Positions 18,470 through 28,638 of a stretch of DNA of 64,000 nucleotides are shown in pieces. The notes under the pieces are model-generated. The model worked only from the letters and a program-made list of their open reading frames with translations, did no database searches and had not been told where the DNA came from. Each line of letters begins with the position of its first letter. Position 1 is the first letter of the stretch. The stretch comes from Clostridium sp. OS1-26 (GTDB lineage Bacteria > Bacillota > Clostridia > Clostridiales > Clostridiaceae): assembly GCF_030915445.1 (NCBI RefSeq), contig NZ_CP133264.1:2790001-2854000 (forward strand), in the 5' to 3' direction. Made by a program: the position numbers and the translations under genes.

Positions 18470-19519
18470 ATGAAAGCAAAACTTATATTAGAAAACGGAA
18501 CAACATTTCAAGGAAATGCATTTGGCTACCTAAAGGATAGTGTTGGAGAGGTTGTATTCAATACTGGAATGACAGGGTATCAAGAGATTCTTACAGACCC
18601 ATCCTACTATGGTCAGATTGTCACAATGACCTATCCGCTTATAGGAAACTATGGTATAAACTTAGAAGATATGGAATCAAAGTCTCCTAAGGTTAAAGGA
18701 TTTATTGTTAGAGAAAAATGCAGTGCATCAAGTAACTTTAGATCTGAATTAGAATTAGAAGATTACCTAAAACAAAATAAAGTTATAGGATTAGAAGGAA
18801 TAGATACGAGAGCTTTAACTAAAATATTGAGAAACAATGGAACTATGAAAGGAATAATAACTTTAGAAGATGTTTCTCATGAAGAAGTTAAGAGTAGAAT
18901 AGAAGCCTTCTCTAATAGAGAAGCAGTGCAAATGGTAACTGCTAAAGAAAAGTATGTAGTAGAGGGAAGTGGAAAACACGTTGCTATTATGGACTTTGGC
19001 ATAAAGCAAAATATAGTTAGATCCTTCTTAAATAGAAAATGTAAAGTAACAGTTTTCCCAGCAGACGCAAAGGCTGAAGATGTTTTAAATGTAAATCCAG
19101 ATTTAATATTCTTATCTAATGGCCCAGGAGACCCGGAAGATTTAACGGATGTTATAGGAAATATAAAGAAGCTAATAGGTAAAAAACCAATCGTAGGAAT
19201 ATGCTTAGGACATCAGTTACTAGCTTTAAGTCTTGGAGGAAAAACAGCAAAGCTTAAGTTTGGACATAGAGGATGTAATCACCCTGTTAAAGATTTGGAA
19301 GCAAACAGAGTTCATATAACTTCTCAAAATCATGGATATTACGTAAATATTATACCAGATGATATGAAGGTAACCCATGTAAGTGTGAATGATGAAACTA
19401 TAGAGGGAATGAAGCATAATAGTTTACCTATTTTCTCAGTGCAGTTCCACCCAGAAGCATGCCCAGGTCCAAAGGACAGCGATTATATATTTGATAGATT
19501 TATGGAGTATGCAGAATAG
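18470..19519 (+). CDS. carA: Carbamoyl-phosphate synthase small (glutaminase) subunit
   Basis: 349 residues. The subunit hydrolyses glutamine and passes ammonia to CarB for carbamoyl phosphate, the first precursor of pyrimidines and arginine. The N-terminal CarA domain carries Phe-Asn-Thr-Gly-Met-Thr-Gly-Tyr-Gln-Glu. The class I amidotransferase domain has the nucleophile Cys in Gly-Ile-Cys-Leu-Gly-His-Gln near residue 245 and the catalytic Phe-His-Pro-Glu near the end. ATG follows GAGGAGG. It is 43 bases upstream of carB and in one operon with it. The PyrR leader indicates regulation by pyrimidines rather than arginine. Confidence 0.97.
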   Translation: MKAKLILENGTTFQGNAFGYLKDSVGEVVFNTGMTGYQEILTDPSYYGQIVTMTYPLIGNYGINLEDMESKSPKVKGFIVREKCSASSNFRSELELEDYLKQNKVIGLEGIDTRALTKILRNNGTMKGIITLEDVSHEEVKSRIEAFSNREAVQMVTAKEKYVVEGSGKHVAIMDFGIKQNIVRSFLNRKCKVTVFPADAKAEDVLNVNPDLIFLSNGPGDPEDLTDVIGNIKKLIGKKPIVGICLGHQLLALSLGGKTAKLKFGHRGCNHPVKDLEANRVHITSQNHGYYVNIIPDDMKVTHVSVNDETIEGMKHNSLPIFSVQFHPEACPGPKDSDYIFDRFMEYAE

Positions 19520-19562
19520 TTTATGAGAAAAACATGTATTCGAAAATTAGGAGGTAGCAAAT

Positions 19563-22500
19563 ATGCCATTAAATAGAGATATAAAGAAAGTTTTAGTTAT
19601 AGGATCAGGTCCAATAGTTATAGGTCAGGCAGCGGAGTTTGATTACTCCGGAACGCAAGCTTGCCAAGCGTTAAAGGAAGAGGGAGTAGAGGTTGTACTT
19701 ATAAACAGCAATCCAGCTACAATAATGACAGATAAAGAAGTAGCAGATAAGATTTATCTAGAACCTTTAACAGTAGAGTTCGTAGAAAAAGTTATAGCAA
19801 AGGAAAGACCAGACAGCCTTCTTGCAGGAATGGGAGGGCAGACAGGATTAAACTTGGCTGTAGAGCTTTATGATAAGGGAATATTAGAAAAGTACAATGT
19901 AAGAGTTATAGGAACATCTATTGAATCCATAAAAGAAGGAGAAGATAGAGAGCTTTTCAGAAATATGATGAACAGAATAAATCAGCCTGTTATACAAAGC
20001 GAAATAATCACTGACATGAAAAGTGGAAAAGCTTTTGCAAGTAAAATAGGATATCCAGTTATAGTTAGACCAGCTTATACCTTAGGGGGGACTGGCGGCG
20101 GAATAGCTAACGATGAAGAAGAATTAGAGCAGACTTTAGCGCTAGGACTTCAATTAAGTACTATAGGCCAAGTACTTCTTGAAAAGAGTGTTAAAGGATG
20201 GAAAGAAATTGAGTATGAAGTAATGAGGGACAGCTTTGGAAACTGCATTACTGTATGTAATATGGAGAACATAGATCCAGTAGGTATTCATACAGGAGAC
20301 AGTATAGTTGTAGCACCAAGCCAAACATTATCAGATAAAGAATATCAGATGCTTAGAAGTGCATCAATAGATATAATAAATGCTGTAGGAATAGAGGGAG
20401 GATGTAATGTACAGTTTGCACTAAATCCACATTCCTTCGAGTATGCAGTAATAGAAATAAATCCAAGAGTAAGCCGTTCTTCTGCGCTAGCATCAAAGGC
20501 TACAGGATATCCAATAGCTAAATTGGCTGCAAAAATTGCACTAGGTTATGGATTAGATGAAATTAAAAATGCAGTTACACAAAAGACCTATGCATGTTTT
20601 GAACCATCATTAGATTATGTAGTAGTTAAAATTCCAAAATGGCCTTTTGATAAATTCCATGGAGCAGACAGAGCTTTAGGAACTAAAATGATGGCAACAG
20701 GAGAAATAATGTCCATAGGAAGCAACTTTGAGGCTGCTTTCCTAAAGGGAATAAGATCCTTAGAAATAGGAAAATACTCACTGGAGCATAAAAAGTTTAG
20801 AGAATTAAGCATGGCAGAATTGAAAGAAAGGGTAATCACTCCAGATGATGAAAGAATATTTGCCCTAGCTGAAATGCTCAGACGTGATTATAGAATAGAT
20901 AAGGTTGCAGAAATAACAGGAATAGATAAATTCTTTATTGAGAAGTTTAAGTGGATTGTGGAAGAAGAGCAGAGATTAAGACTTAGCAAAATAGGTGACC
21001 TAGATAAAGAATGGTTATATAAATTAAAGAGAAAAGGCTTCTCAGATAAAGGAATAGCAGATATGCTAAGGGTTTGCCCAGAAGATGTATATAGACTTAG
21101 AACTATATGGGGAATAACTCCAGTATACAAAATGGTTGATACCTGTGGAGGAGAGTTTGAAGCCCTTTCACCATATTACTACTCAACTTATGAAACTTAC
21201 GATGAGGTAGAGGTTTCAGATAAGAAAAAAGTTATAGTTATAGGATCAGGTCCAATCAGAATAGGTCAAGGTATAGAGTTTGACTATGCATCAGTACACT
21301 GTGTAATAGCTCTTAGAAAACTAGGAATAGAAACAATAATAGTAAATAATAACCCTGAAACAGTAAGTACTGACTTTAATATATCAGATAAATTATACTT
21401 TGAGCCTCTTACAGAGGAGGATGTATTAAACATAATAGAAAAAGAAAAACCTAATGGTGTAATTCTTCAGTTCGGGGGACAAACAGCTATTAAACTTGCT
21501 GAGTTCTTAAAGGAAAAAAATATACCTACGCTCGGAACTACTGCAGATCAGATAGATATGGCAGAAGATAGAGAAAAATTTGATGCTCTGCTTGAGAAAC
21601 TAGGAATATCAAGACCTAAAGGAAAGGGAATCTGGAGTGTAGAAGAGGGCTTAGAAGAGGCTAAAAAGTTAGGGTTCCCAGTACTTGTAAGACCTTCTTA
21701 TGTAATTGGAGGCCAGGGTATGGAAATAACCTACGATGAAAAGGAGCTTATATACTATTTATCAAATGCCTTCCAAAAGGATAAGAAGAATCCAATACTA
21801 ATAGACAAGTATCTTATGGGGAGAGAAATAGAAGTAGATGCTATATCCGATGGAGAAGATATACTGATACCAGGAATAATGGAACATCTTGAAAGAGCAG
21901 GAGTACACTCAGGGGACAGTATAACCATGTATCCGAGTCAAAATATATGCTCTAATATAAAAGAAAAAATATTAGAGTTTACTAAAAAGCTTGCTTTAGG
22001 AATAGGGATAAAAGGAATGATAAACATTCAGTTCATAGAGTTTAAAGGAGAGCTTTATGTTATAGAAGTTAACCCAAGAGCATCAAGAACTGTACCTTAT
22101 ATAAGCAAGGTAAGTAAGGTGCCTATAGTAGATATAGCAACTAGAGTTATGCTTGGGGAGAAATTAAGAGATTTAGGCTATGGAGTAGACATCTATAAAG
22201 AGCCAGAATTAGTATCTGTAAAGGTGCCTGTATTCTCTACTCAGAAACTTCCAAAGGTTGAAGTTTCATTAGGACCAGAAATGAAGTCTACAGGAGAGGT
22301 TTTAGGAGTTGGAAAGACAATAGAAGAAGCTTTATATAAAGGATTTGTAGCAGCTAACATGTTCACTAACAAAACAGGATCAACTATACTTGCTACAATA
22401 AATGATCACGATAAGCAAGAGTTCTTGCCAATAGCAAAAGAACTTAATAAGCTAGGGTTCAAATTTGTAGCAACTTCAAAAACAGCACAACTTTTAAGAG

Positions 22501-22769
22501 ATGCTGATGTAGAAGTAAAAGAAGTTAGAAAGCTTAGTGAAGAGCATCCTAATATAATAGATGTAATTAAAAATGGAGAAGTAGATTTAGTAGTTAACAC
22601 TCCGACTAAAGGTAACGATTCAAATAGAGATGGCTTCCATATTAGAAGGGCAGCTATTGAAAGAAATATAGGGGTTATAACAGCTTTAGATACCTTTAAA
22701 GCTATGGTAGATGTTAAAATTAAAGGAATAAAAGATGAAGAGCTTGATGTATTCGATCTAGCTAACTAG
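19563..22769 (+). CDS. carB: Carbamoyl-phosphate synthase large subunit
   Basis: 1068 residues, the normal length. Two homologous halves each have an ATP-grasp domain: the first activates bicarbonate, the second phosphorylates carbamate. Each half opens with Lys-Lys-Val-(Leu/Ile)-Val-Ile-Gly-Ser-Gly-Pro-Ile and the repeated Gly-Gln-(Ala/Gly)...Phe-Asp-Tyr element, here near residues 10 and 558. The C-terminal part (about 930-1068) is the MGS-like allosteric domain that binds UMP and ornithine in other species. ATG follows AGGAGGT. With CarA it forms the synthase; no aspartate transcarbamylase gene lies in the window. Confidence 0.98.
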   Translation: MPLNRDIKKVLVIGSGPIVIGQAAEFDYSGTQACQALKEEGVEVVLINSNPATIMTDKEVADKIYLEPLTVEFVEKVIAKERPDSLLAGMGGQTGLNLAVELYDKGILEKYNVRVIGTSIESIKEGEDRELFRNMMNRINQPVIQSEIITDMKSGKAFASKIGYPVIVRPAYTLGGTGGGIANDEEELEQTLALGLQLSTIGQVLLEKSVKGWKEIEYEVMRDSFGNCITVCNMENIDPVGIHTGDSIVVAPSQTLSDKEYQMLRSASIDIINAVGIEGGCNVQFALNPHSFEYAVIEINPRVSRSSALASKATGYPIAKLAAKIALGYGLDEIKNAVTQKTYACFEPSLDYVVVKIPKWPFDKFHGADRALGTKMMATGEIMSIGSNFEAAFLKGIRSLEIGKYSLEHKKFRELSMAELKERVITPDDERIFALAEMLRRDYRIDKVAEITGIDKFFIEKFKWIVEEEQRLRLSKIGDLDKEWLYKLKRKGFSDKGIADMLRVCPEDVYRLRTIWGITPVYKMVDTCGGEFEALSPYYYSTYETYDEVEVSDKKKVIVIGSGPIRIGQGIEFDYASVHCVIALRKLGIETIIVNNNPETVSTDFNISDKLYFEPLTEEDVLNIIEKEKPNGVILQFGGQTAIKLAEFLKEKNIPTLGTTADQIDMAEDREKFDALLEKLGISRPKGKGIWSVEEGLEEAKKLGFPVLVRPSYVIGGQGMEITYDEKELIYYLSNAFQKDKKNPILIDKYLMGREIEVDAISDGEDILIPGIMEHLERAGVHSGDSITMYPSQNICSNIKEKILEFTKKLALGIGIKGMINIQFIEFKGELYVIEVNPRASRTVPYISKVSKVPIVDIATRVMLGEKLRDLGYGVDIYKEPELVSVKVPVFSTQKLPKVEVSLGPEMKSTGEVLGVGKTIEEALYKGFVAANMFTNKTGSTILATINDHDKQEFLPIAKELNKLGFKFVATSKTAQLLRDADVEVKEVRKLSEEHPNIIDVIKNGEVDLVVNTPTKGNDSNRDGFHIRRAAIERNIGVITALDTFKAMVDVKIKGIKDEELDVFDLAN

Positions 22770-22775
22770 AAAAAA

Positions 22776-22814
22776 TTAAAAGGAGAATTCCAATGTTTGG
22801 GATTCTCCTTTTAA
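22776..22814 (+). terminator. Terminator of carAB
   Basis: TTAAAAGGAGAATTCC pairs with GGATTCTCCTTTTAA (one bulge) across 22776-22814. Confidence 0.85.
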
Positions 22815-22958
22815 ATAATTTAAATTATAAGTATATACTAAATTATTGATATTTAGATGCGATAACATTATAGTATTAAATGTAGAACTAGGTTGTTCTT
22901 TGTTAATTAAATATATAATTAAGCTAGCTAGTTAGTAGAAAAAAAGGGGCGATGAGTT

Positions 22959-23783
22959 ATGAAAGAAAAGATTTTAGAATCCTTTATGGATGTACTACCA
23001 CATTTAAAAGGAATAATTCAGGAAGATATAATGACTTCAGTAACTGATACTGAAAAGTTTTTAGGGTATTATCCTGGTGATAAAATGAGAGTAGATATAA
23101 AAATTGGAGATCCAATACCAGATAATGATCCTTTGAAACAGACTATAAGAGAAAATAAAATAATATCTTCAATAGTGCCAAAGGAAGTTTATGGATTTCC
23201 ATTTAAGGGTGTTACTTATCCTATAAGAGATGAAAAAGGAACTGTTATAGGAGCAGTAGGTTATGCAATAAATATTGAAAATGAAGTTAAAATCAGTGAA
23301 TCATCAGAAAGTATGTTTAGTGCTATTGAGGAAACAAGTGCAAGCATTAATGAAGCTTCTGTGGATATTCAAAAACTAACTAGTATGATTAATAACATAG
23401 ACGAATCTGCCAAGGCTACAGAAAAAAAGATTGCAGATTCAGATAAAATAATAAACATGATTAAAAATGTAGCACAACAAACTAATTTATTAGCCTTAAA
23501 TGCTGCAATTGAAGCTGCAAGGGCTGGTGAGCATGGAAGAGGATTTTCTATTGTAGCATCAGAAATGAGAAAACTTTCTCTAACCAGTAAAGAATCCAGC
23601 GAAAGCGTATACAGAGAATTAAGTGAAATGAAAAAATCTATAGAATTTATTAAGAAACAAATAGATAGTATTTTAGAGATAGCAGATAGACAGTCTGTAA
23701 AATTCAAAGAAATTACAACAGCTACAGAGGAGATTGCCTCAAACGCAGAAACGCTTGTTCACTTTACCAGAATAAATGATTAA
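22959..23783 (+). CDS. Soluble methyl-accepting chemotaxis protein
   Basis: A 274-residue chemoreceptor without membrane helices. The first 110-120 residues form a small PAS/Cache-like sensor ending [11 protein letters not shown]. The remainder is a short signalling coiled coil with the conserved tip [16 protein letters not shown]. It lacks the HAMP domain and much of the methylation helices. Such short cytoplasmic receptors are common in clostridia and probably report internal state, but the signal is unknown. ATG follows AAAGGGG. It stands alone. Confidence 0.88.
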   Translation: MKEKILESFMDVLPHLKGIIQEDIMTSVTDTEKFLGYYPGDKMRVDIKIGDPIPDNDPLKQTIRENKIISSIVPKEVYGFPFKGVTYPIRDEKGTVIGAVGYAINIENEVKISESSESMFSAIEETSASINEASVDIQKLTSMINNIDESAKATEKKIADSDKIINMIKNVAQQTNLLALNAAIEAARAGEHGRGFSIVASEMRKLSLTSKESSESVYRELSEMKKSIEFIKKQIDSILEIADRQSVKFKEITTATEEIASNAETLVHFTRIND

Positions 23784-23870
23784 AATATTATTTGTGTTAC
23801 CTTATATTGACTTTTACCTTAGGTAAAGGATTATACTTAAAACATCAAATCAAATGCGCAGGTGATATTG

Positions 23871-24695
23871 ATGTTTTCAATAGGAGTTTTTTCAAAAATT
23901 AATAAGATTACTACAAAAACATTAAGACACTATGATGAACTAGGATTATTGAAGCCAGAATATGTTGATAGTTTTACAAGCTATAGGTACTATACTTCAC
24001 AGCAGTTACCAAGACTTCATAAAATACTAACATTAAAGCAAATGGGACTGTCTTTAAGTCAAATAAAAGAGGTAATTAATAATCCGGCAGCAATAGATAT
24101 ATTCTTAAAATTGAAAGAACAGGATATTTTAAAGAATATTGATGCTGAGAAAGCAAAGCTTTTACAAATTCGTAGTTATCTTAATAGTATGAGAGGAGAG
24201 GAATGTTCTGTGTATAGTCCAATTATAAAAGAATTGCCTAAGGTTATAGTGGCTTCAATGAGACAGATAATACCAAGCTATCATGCACTTTTTGAATTGT
24301 GCCCCAATGTAATGGCAAAGGAAATGGAGAGGTTAAAATGTGTATGTGCCACTCCAGCCTATTGCTTTAATATTTACCATGATGGTGAATACAAAGAAAA
24401 AGATATTGACGCGGAAATATGTGAAGCTGTAACAGAACTAAAGGAAGATACAGATATTTTAAAGTTTAAAATCTTAGAGGGTATACCAACAGCTGTATGC
24501 GTGCTTCATAAAGGTTCTTATGATACTCTTAGGAATGCTTACTCATATGTTTTTAAATGGATTGAGGAAAATGAATATGAAGCTATAGACAATCCAAGAG
24601 AATCATACATCGATGGAATATGGAACAAAGATAAGGTGGAAGACTGGCTTACAGAGATTCAGGTGCCAGTAAAGAAGAAAGATAAAAAGGATTAA
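23871..24695 (+). CDS. MerR-family regulator with GyrI-like effector domain
   Basis: About 274 residues from ATG 23871, preceded by CAGGTGATA; in-frame GTG 23862 is less likely. The N terminus is a MerR helix-turn-helix (Ile-Gly-Val-Phe-Ser-Lys...Thr-Leu-Arg-His-Tyr-Asp-Glu-Leu-Gly-Leu-Leu), then a coiled-coil linker, and from about residue 120 a GyrI-like/BmrR-type effector-binding domain ending in Gly-Ser-Tyr-Asp-Thr-Leu and a Trp-Ile-Glu-Glu-Asn helix. This class binds hydrophobic cationic drugs or similar ligands and activates exporters. No exporter is adjacent. It has its own terminator. Confidence 0.9.
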   Translation: MFSIGVFSKINKITTKTLRHYDELGLLKPEYVDSFTSYRYYTSQQLPRLHKILTLKQMGLSLSQIKEVINNPAAIDIFLKLKEQDILKNIDAEKAKLLQIRSYLNSMRGEECSVYSPIIKELPKVIVASMRQIIPSYHALFELCPNVMAKEMERLKCVCATPAYCFNIYHDGEYKEKDIDAEICEAVTELKEDTDILKFKILEGIPTAVCVLHKGSYDTLRNAYSYVFKWIEENEYEAIDNPRESYIDGIWNKDKVEDWLTEIQVPVKKKDKKD

Positions 24696-24768
24696 GCATG
24701 TATATATGCGATTCGAAGATGGACGGCTTCCGTATAATTAGAACTAGCTAATTAGAAAAATGTTAAGA

Positions 24769-24805
24769 AAAAGGAGAATTCTAATCCAGATGAAATTCTC
24801 CTTTT
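24769..24805 (+). terminator. Terminator of the MerR/GyrI gene
   Basis: AAAAGGAGAATT pairs with AATTCTCCTTTT. Confidence 0.85.
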
Positions 24806-24897
24806 ATAATTAACAAATAATTAGTTAATAGTAATATTTAATTTAAAAGTACTTAGAGGTGCAACGGATTCCCAACTTCGAGTTTGCTCTAAGTTTA

Positions 24898-25311
24898 TTA
24901 TTTTATTTTTCCAATTGATATGTTAACTCGATAGTTACCATACTTTAAAATCTCATCCAATAAATTCATAAGCTCCTCTTCATTAGATACATTTACTTTT
25001 AGTAAATAACATCCATCACCACTAATTCGATTTGCTTCTAATATTTCTGACTTTTCTTTAATAAAAGTTTGAAAAGATAGATGATCAATGGTTTTCATAA
25101 ATATAGTGATAAAAGCAATTAGAGTCTTGCCTAATTTACTTTGATCTAATTTAACGGTGTATCCTTGGATAACTCCAAGCTCTTCCATTTTGCGAATACG
25201 GTTTGCAACGGATTGTCCTGTTAAGTGAACTAACTCTCCAATTTCTCGCCATTGTATTCTAGAGTTCTTCTTTAATAAAGAAAGTATTTGAAAATCAGTT
25301 TGATCAAGCAT
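24898..25311 (-). CDS. Lrp/AsnC-family transcriptional regulator
   Basis: About 137 residues, from ATG 25311 after GAAAGGA; the longer frame to TTG 25365 has no ribosome site, and the protein begins naturally with Leu-Asp-Gln-Thr-Asp-Phe-Gln-Ile-Leu. The AsnC-type helix-turn-helix spans about 3-60 (Ile-Gln-Trp-Arg-Glu-Ile-Gly...Ser-Val-Ala-Asn-Arg-Ile-Arg-Lys-Met), followed by the RAM ligand domain. Lrp-type proteins sense amino acids and form multimers. It is divergent from the MBL-fold hydrolase gene, with about 110 bases between starts, so it may control it. Confidence 0.88.
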   Translation of the reverse strand: MLDQTDFQILSLLKKNSRIQWREIGELVHLTGQSVANRIRKMEELGVIQGYTVKLDQSKLGKTLIAFITIFMKTIDHLSFQTFIKEKSEILEANRISGDGCYLLKVNVSNEEELMNLLDEILKYGNYRVNISIGKIK

Positions 25312-25419
25312 AATTTCTAAAATCCTTTCATCAATCAATTCATAGAGTATTTTTGTTTTCTCCAATCAATATCATTATCACGTATAATAAGTATATCATA
25401 TACCTTGGAGGTGCAAATA

Positions 25420-26181
25420 ATGAAAATTCAATTAGTAAGACATGCAACTTTACTTTTAAAGATTAATAACAAAACAATTTTAGTTGACCCGATATTAAGT
25501 CCAGCAGGAACTATGGATGCTATACCGAATGTTTATAATGCCAATAAAAACCCACTTGTAGATTTACCTGTCAGTGTTGATATACTTACTAATGTTAATG
25601 CAGTTCTAGTAACACATACCCATATGGATCATTTTGATGAAGCAGCAGCTCAATTAATCCCCAAACACATACCAGTATTTTGTCAGCCAATAGATAAAGA
25701 AAAAATAGAAGCCAAGGGATTTGTTAAAGTTACCTCTATAGAAAAGTCCTATACCTGGGAAGACATCACCTTTAATCGTACTACAGGGCAGCATGGCACA
25801 GGAAAGATTGGAAAAGAAATGGGATTAGTTTCAGGCTTTGTTATTACTGCGCATAATGAACCTTCTTTATATATTGCAGGAGACACTATCTGGTGTTCAG
25901 AAGTGGAAGAAGCACTGGAAATCTATAAACCGCAGATTACTGTTGTTTTTGCTGGTGCAGCTAGATTTAGTGAAGGAGATCCAATTACAATGACGGCACA
26001 AGACATTCATGATGTTTGTAGGAAAGCGCCTAATTCAAAGATTATTGTTGTTCATATGGAGACATGGAATCATTGTACCCTTACAAGATTAGAACTAAAA
26101 GATTTCTTGAAAAAATATTCATTAGATAGACAGGTATATGTTCCTGATGATGGAGAAAGTATAAATTGTGATATTTTTTAA
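25420..26181 (+). CDS. MBL-fold metal-dependent hydrolase (UlaG-like)
   Basis: 253 residues from ATG 25420 after TTGGAGGTG; in-frame TTG 25405 overlaps the ribosome site. It has the metallo-beta-lactamase motif Thr-His-Thr-His-Met-Asp-His near residue 69, a Gly-Gln-His-Gly-Thr-Gly segment, Tyr-Ile-Ala-Gly-Asp-Thr with the bridging Asp, and a late Val-His-Met-Glu-Thr-Trp-Asn-His. This layout matches the UlaG-like group of Zn/Mn hydrolases whose members act on lactones or phosphodiesters. The substrate is not apparent. The divergent Lrp regulator suggests control by an amino acid or similar metabolite. Confidence 0.85.
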   Translation: MKIQLVRHATLLLKINNKTILVDPILSPAGTMDAIPNVYNANKNPLVDLPVSVDILTNVNAVLVTHTHMDHFDEAAAQLIPKHIPVFCQPIDKEKIEAKGFVKVTSIEKSYTWEDITFNRTTGQHGTGKIGKEMGLVSGFVITAHNEPSLYIAGDTIWCSEVEEALEIYKPQITVVFAGAARFSEGDPITMTAQDIHDVCRKAPNSKIIVVHMETWNHCTLTRLELKDFLKKYSLDRQVYVPDDGESINCDIF

Positions 26182-26285
26182 TGAAGAATCTCAAATAGTA
26201 TGAGATTAAAAGGGAAAAGTTGACTTACATGCAGAGACATATTTACAAGCTTCAGTCCGGTATATTTTCCTAAACATGTCTTGAT

Positions 26286-26331
26286 AAAAATCCCTGTTAG
26301 GCATTAAGAATCAATGCACTAAGGGATTTTT
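26286..26331 (+). terminator. Terminator downstream of the MBL hydrolase
   Basis: AAAAATCCCT and AAGGGATTTTTTT bracket an inner GCATT/AATGC stem. Confidence 0.8.
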
Positions 26332-26495
26332 TTATTAGTGTCTTAAAGATAGTGATGTGTCTGGTAAAGTTTTCATAGAAGCATTTATTTTGAATGGATT
26401 AAGGAGTATAATGAAAATAAACAATGCCTACTTTACAGCGGCTCAGTCTTAATAGATAAGATAATTTGATTAAAGAGGTAAAATGGGGTGTATGT

Positions 26496-26840
26496 ATGGT
26501 ATTTCTAATAGTAGGGATAACTTTCAGTGTAGCTGGATTTATCTTAAAGCAATTTCCACCTGAAAGTATAAATGGAATGTATGGATATAGAACTCCTATG
26601 TCAATGAAAAACAAGGAGACCTGGGATGAAGCGCAAAAACATGGTGGACACAGTATGATTATACTTGGAATAATAAGTTGTATCCTTGCAGCTTATGTGT
26701 ATCTTGTGCCAAATTCTATTATTAATAATGAGAGTATTCAATTATTATTTCTACTTATAGGTTCTGTAGGGATGATAGTTATCGATGAAGTTCATTTGAG
26801 AAAACTATTTAATAAAGATGGAAGTAGAAAACTTATATAA
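26496..26840 (+). CDS. SdpI-family membrane protein
   Basis: About 114 residues from ATG 26496, 6 bases after GGGGTG; a TTG at 26466 gives a longer form. Three hydrophobic segments surround a cytoplasmic loop with the SdpI signature Gly-Tyr-Arg-Thr-Pro-Met-Ser-Met-Lys-Asn-Lys-Glu-Thr-Trp-Asp-Glu-Ala. SdpI of Bacillus gives immunity to the SDP killing toxin, but most relatives of this size are not next to a toxin gene, and none is recognised here. I infer a membrane protein of the family, not an immunity function. Confidence 0.8.
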   Translation: MVFLIVGITFSVAGFILKQFPPESINGMYGYRTPMSMKNKETWDEAQKHGGHSMIILGIISCILAAYVYLVPNSIINNESIQLLFLLIGSVGMIVIDEVHLRKLFNKDGSRKLI

Positions 26841-27031
26841 ATCATATATTCATTTGCGTTAATTAGTGTGTTAATATTTAGTAAGAGACTAAAATAAATA
26901 ATATTTAGTAAAAATAATAAATTGTAACTCTACTTACTAATATCAAAGAACTAATAATTAGGCTATATACAGTTAAATAAAATCAATCAGTGTGTAAGCA
27001 AGTACACTAGATGTAAAAGGGAGGTTTACCA

Positions 27032-28069
27032 ATGTACAGTTTTAAAAATGACTATAGTGAAGGAGCACATCCAAGAATAATAAATGCTTTGGTTGAATCA
27101 AATATGGAGCAGACTCCAGGATACGGTGAAGATAGTTATACAGAAAAAGCCATTGAACTTTTAAAACAAAAAATTAAAAGAGATGACATTGATGTTCACC
27201 TATTTGTTGGAGGTACACAAACAAATCTCACTGCAATTTCAGCCTTTTTAAGACCACATGAAGCGGCTATTGCTGCTAATACAGGACATATACTAGTTCA
27301 TGAGACGGGAGCTATTGAGGCCACAGGTCATAAAGTAATATCTATAGAAGTAAGTGACGGTAAACTAAGACCTGAAGATATCAAGCCTGCTTTAGATGCA
27401 CATACTGATGAACATATGGTAAAGCCTAAGTTAGTGTACATTTCCAACTCTACAGAAATCGGCTCCATATATAAGAAAAGCGAACTAGAAGAACTAAGTA
27501 AATTCTGTAAAGAAAACAAACTCTTTTTATATGTAGATGGCGCAAGACTAGGATCAGCGCTATGTTCAGAAGAAAATGACATGGAACTTTCTGATTTAGC
27601 CAGATTAACAGATGCCTTCTATATCGGTGGAACCAAAAATGGTGCATTAATGGGTGAGGCTATGGTTATATGCAATGATTCACTTAAAGAGGATTTTCGT
27701 TTCCATATTAAACAAAAGGGAGCACTGCTTGCAAAAGGAAGGCTTCTTGGTATACAGTTTTTAGAGCTTTTTAAGGACGACTTATATTTTGATTTAGCAA
27801 GACATGCAAACAAAATGGCTGACTTACTAAAAAATGAAATCAGTAGATCTGGATATAAGTTTTTAATAAAATCACCTTCCAATCAGATATTTCCAATCTT
27901 ACCCAATAGGTTAATTGAAAAGCTTCTGGAGAAGTATTCCTTCTTTATCTGGGAAAAAGTTGATCAGTATAATTCTGCTATACGCCTTGTGACATCTTGG
28001 GCTACAAAAGAAGAAAGTGTGTTAGCTTTTGTTGAAGACTTGAAAAAGGCTATGGATTCAGAACAGTAA
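27032..28069 (+). CDS. ltaE: Low-specificity L-threonine aldolase family enzyme
   Basis: 345 residues, a fold-type I PLP enzyme of the beta-eliminating lyase/threonine aldolase group that cleaves L-threonine or allo-threonine to glycine and acetaldehyde. It has Gly-Gly-Thr-Gln-Thr-Asn in the cofactor site, His-Glu-Thr-Gly-Ala stacking on PLP, Tyr-Val-Asp-Gly-Ala-Arg-Leu-Gly, and the Schiff-base Lys in Gly-Gly-Thr-Lys-Asn-Gly near residue 200. ATG follows GGGAGGT. It is monocistronic with its own terminator. The exact stereospecificity cannot be read from sequence. Confidence 0.9.
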   Translation: MYSFKNDYSEGAHPRIINALVESNMEQTPGYGEDSYTEKAIELLKQKIKRDDIDVHLFVGGTQTNLTAISAFLRPHEAAIAANTGHILVHETGAIEATGHKVISIEVSDGKLRPEDIKPALDAHTDEHMVKPKLVYISNSTEIGSIYKKSELEELSKFCKENKLFLYVDGARLGSALCSEENDMELSDLARLTDAFYIGGTKNGALMGEAMVICNDSLKEDFRFHIKQKGALLAKGRLLGIQFLELFKDDLYFDLARHANKMADLLKNEISRSGYKFLIKSPSNQIFPILPNRLIEKLLEKYSFFIWEKVDQYNSAIRLVTSWATKEESVLAFVEDLKKAMDSEQ

Positions 28070-28085
28070 CTCATAAGGTATATAT

Positions 28086-28130
28086 GCACTCAAAGCAAAA
28101 GAAGGTATTTGTTTCGAGTGCTTTTTATTT
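28086..28130 (+). terminator. Terminator of the threonine aldolase gene
   Basis: GCACTC (28086-28091) pairs with GAGTGC (28116-28121), with CAAA/TTTG inside, followed by TTTTTATTT. Confidence 0.85.
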
Positions 28131-28284
28131 TGCATAGTAAAAACATATAAAGCAAAGAAACAGTCAAAATTGCACGTGAAAAATGTCTAATCTAAATTAA
28201 AAAAATAATCATGATGTGTTCGAAGCTCTATTATCATGTGAAAATCTTCCTAAGAAATGTTATTTAAACAAAAAAGATTAAAAT

Positions 28285-28335
28285 TAAGCGGTTGATAGCT
28301 GTCAAGGTGACTGGTTGTTAACCGCTTATCTTATT
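28285..28335 (+). terminator. Second hairpin with T-rich tail
   Basis: TAAGCGGTT (28285-28293) pairs with AACCGCTTA (28320-28328), followed by TCTTATTTTTAT. No gene lies between it and the previous terminator, so it may end a small RNA from 28131-28284 or belong to the structured element that follows. Confidence 0.6.
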
Positions 28336-28464
28336 TTTATCCGATGACTTACCCGCTCTAATACTCCCATCGCACTTTGTGAAAGCGATTCACACAAAAT
28401 CAGAGATTTTGGTTCTCTGCTTTTCTCAAAGTTGGAGTAAAGAGCGGCTATGTCCCTGGATAAC
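28336..28464. repeat. Structured inverted-repeat element
   Basis: The ends pair over a long distance: TATCC with GGATA, CCGCTCT (28352 region) with AGAGCGG (28441 region), and TACTCC with GGAGTA. Smaller hairpins lie inside, including CAGAGA/TCTCTG and a TGTGAA/TTCACA pair. It codes for no protein. It may be a non-autonomous mobile repeat or a structured RNA. The base composition is richer in GC than the flanks. Confidence 0.55.
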
Positions 28465-28520
28465 GACTTCTAAGCTTCAGATGGAGTCAAAACTCCACCT
28501 GAAGCCAAGAATTCTGTTTA
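28465..28520 (+). repeat. Dispersed hairpin repeat, copy 2
   Basis: CTTCAGATGGAGT pairs with ACTCCACCTGAAG around CAAA, with CTTCTAAG flanking. It is a near copy of the hairpin at 17121-17177, including the CTGTTTATAT tail. The 118 bases after it hold only the ribosome site and upstream region of the next gene. Confidence 0.7.
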
Positions 28521-28638
28521 TATGATTACATTATAGTGTTATTTGATCAATTATATTTTACTACAATTTACACGGCATATCACAATATGTAGCTATCGGG
28601 AATATTATATAGCGAACAAACTTTAGGAGGTTTTTGAT

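Noticed and set aside
26496..26840. Toxin-immunity pair based on the SdpI-like protein
   Set aside because: No small toxin gene or SdpA/B/C-like gene is adjacent.
26841..27031. T-box leader before threonine aldolase
   Set aside because: No T-box core sequence or terminator is visible in this AT-rich gap.
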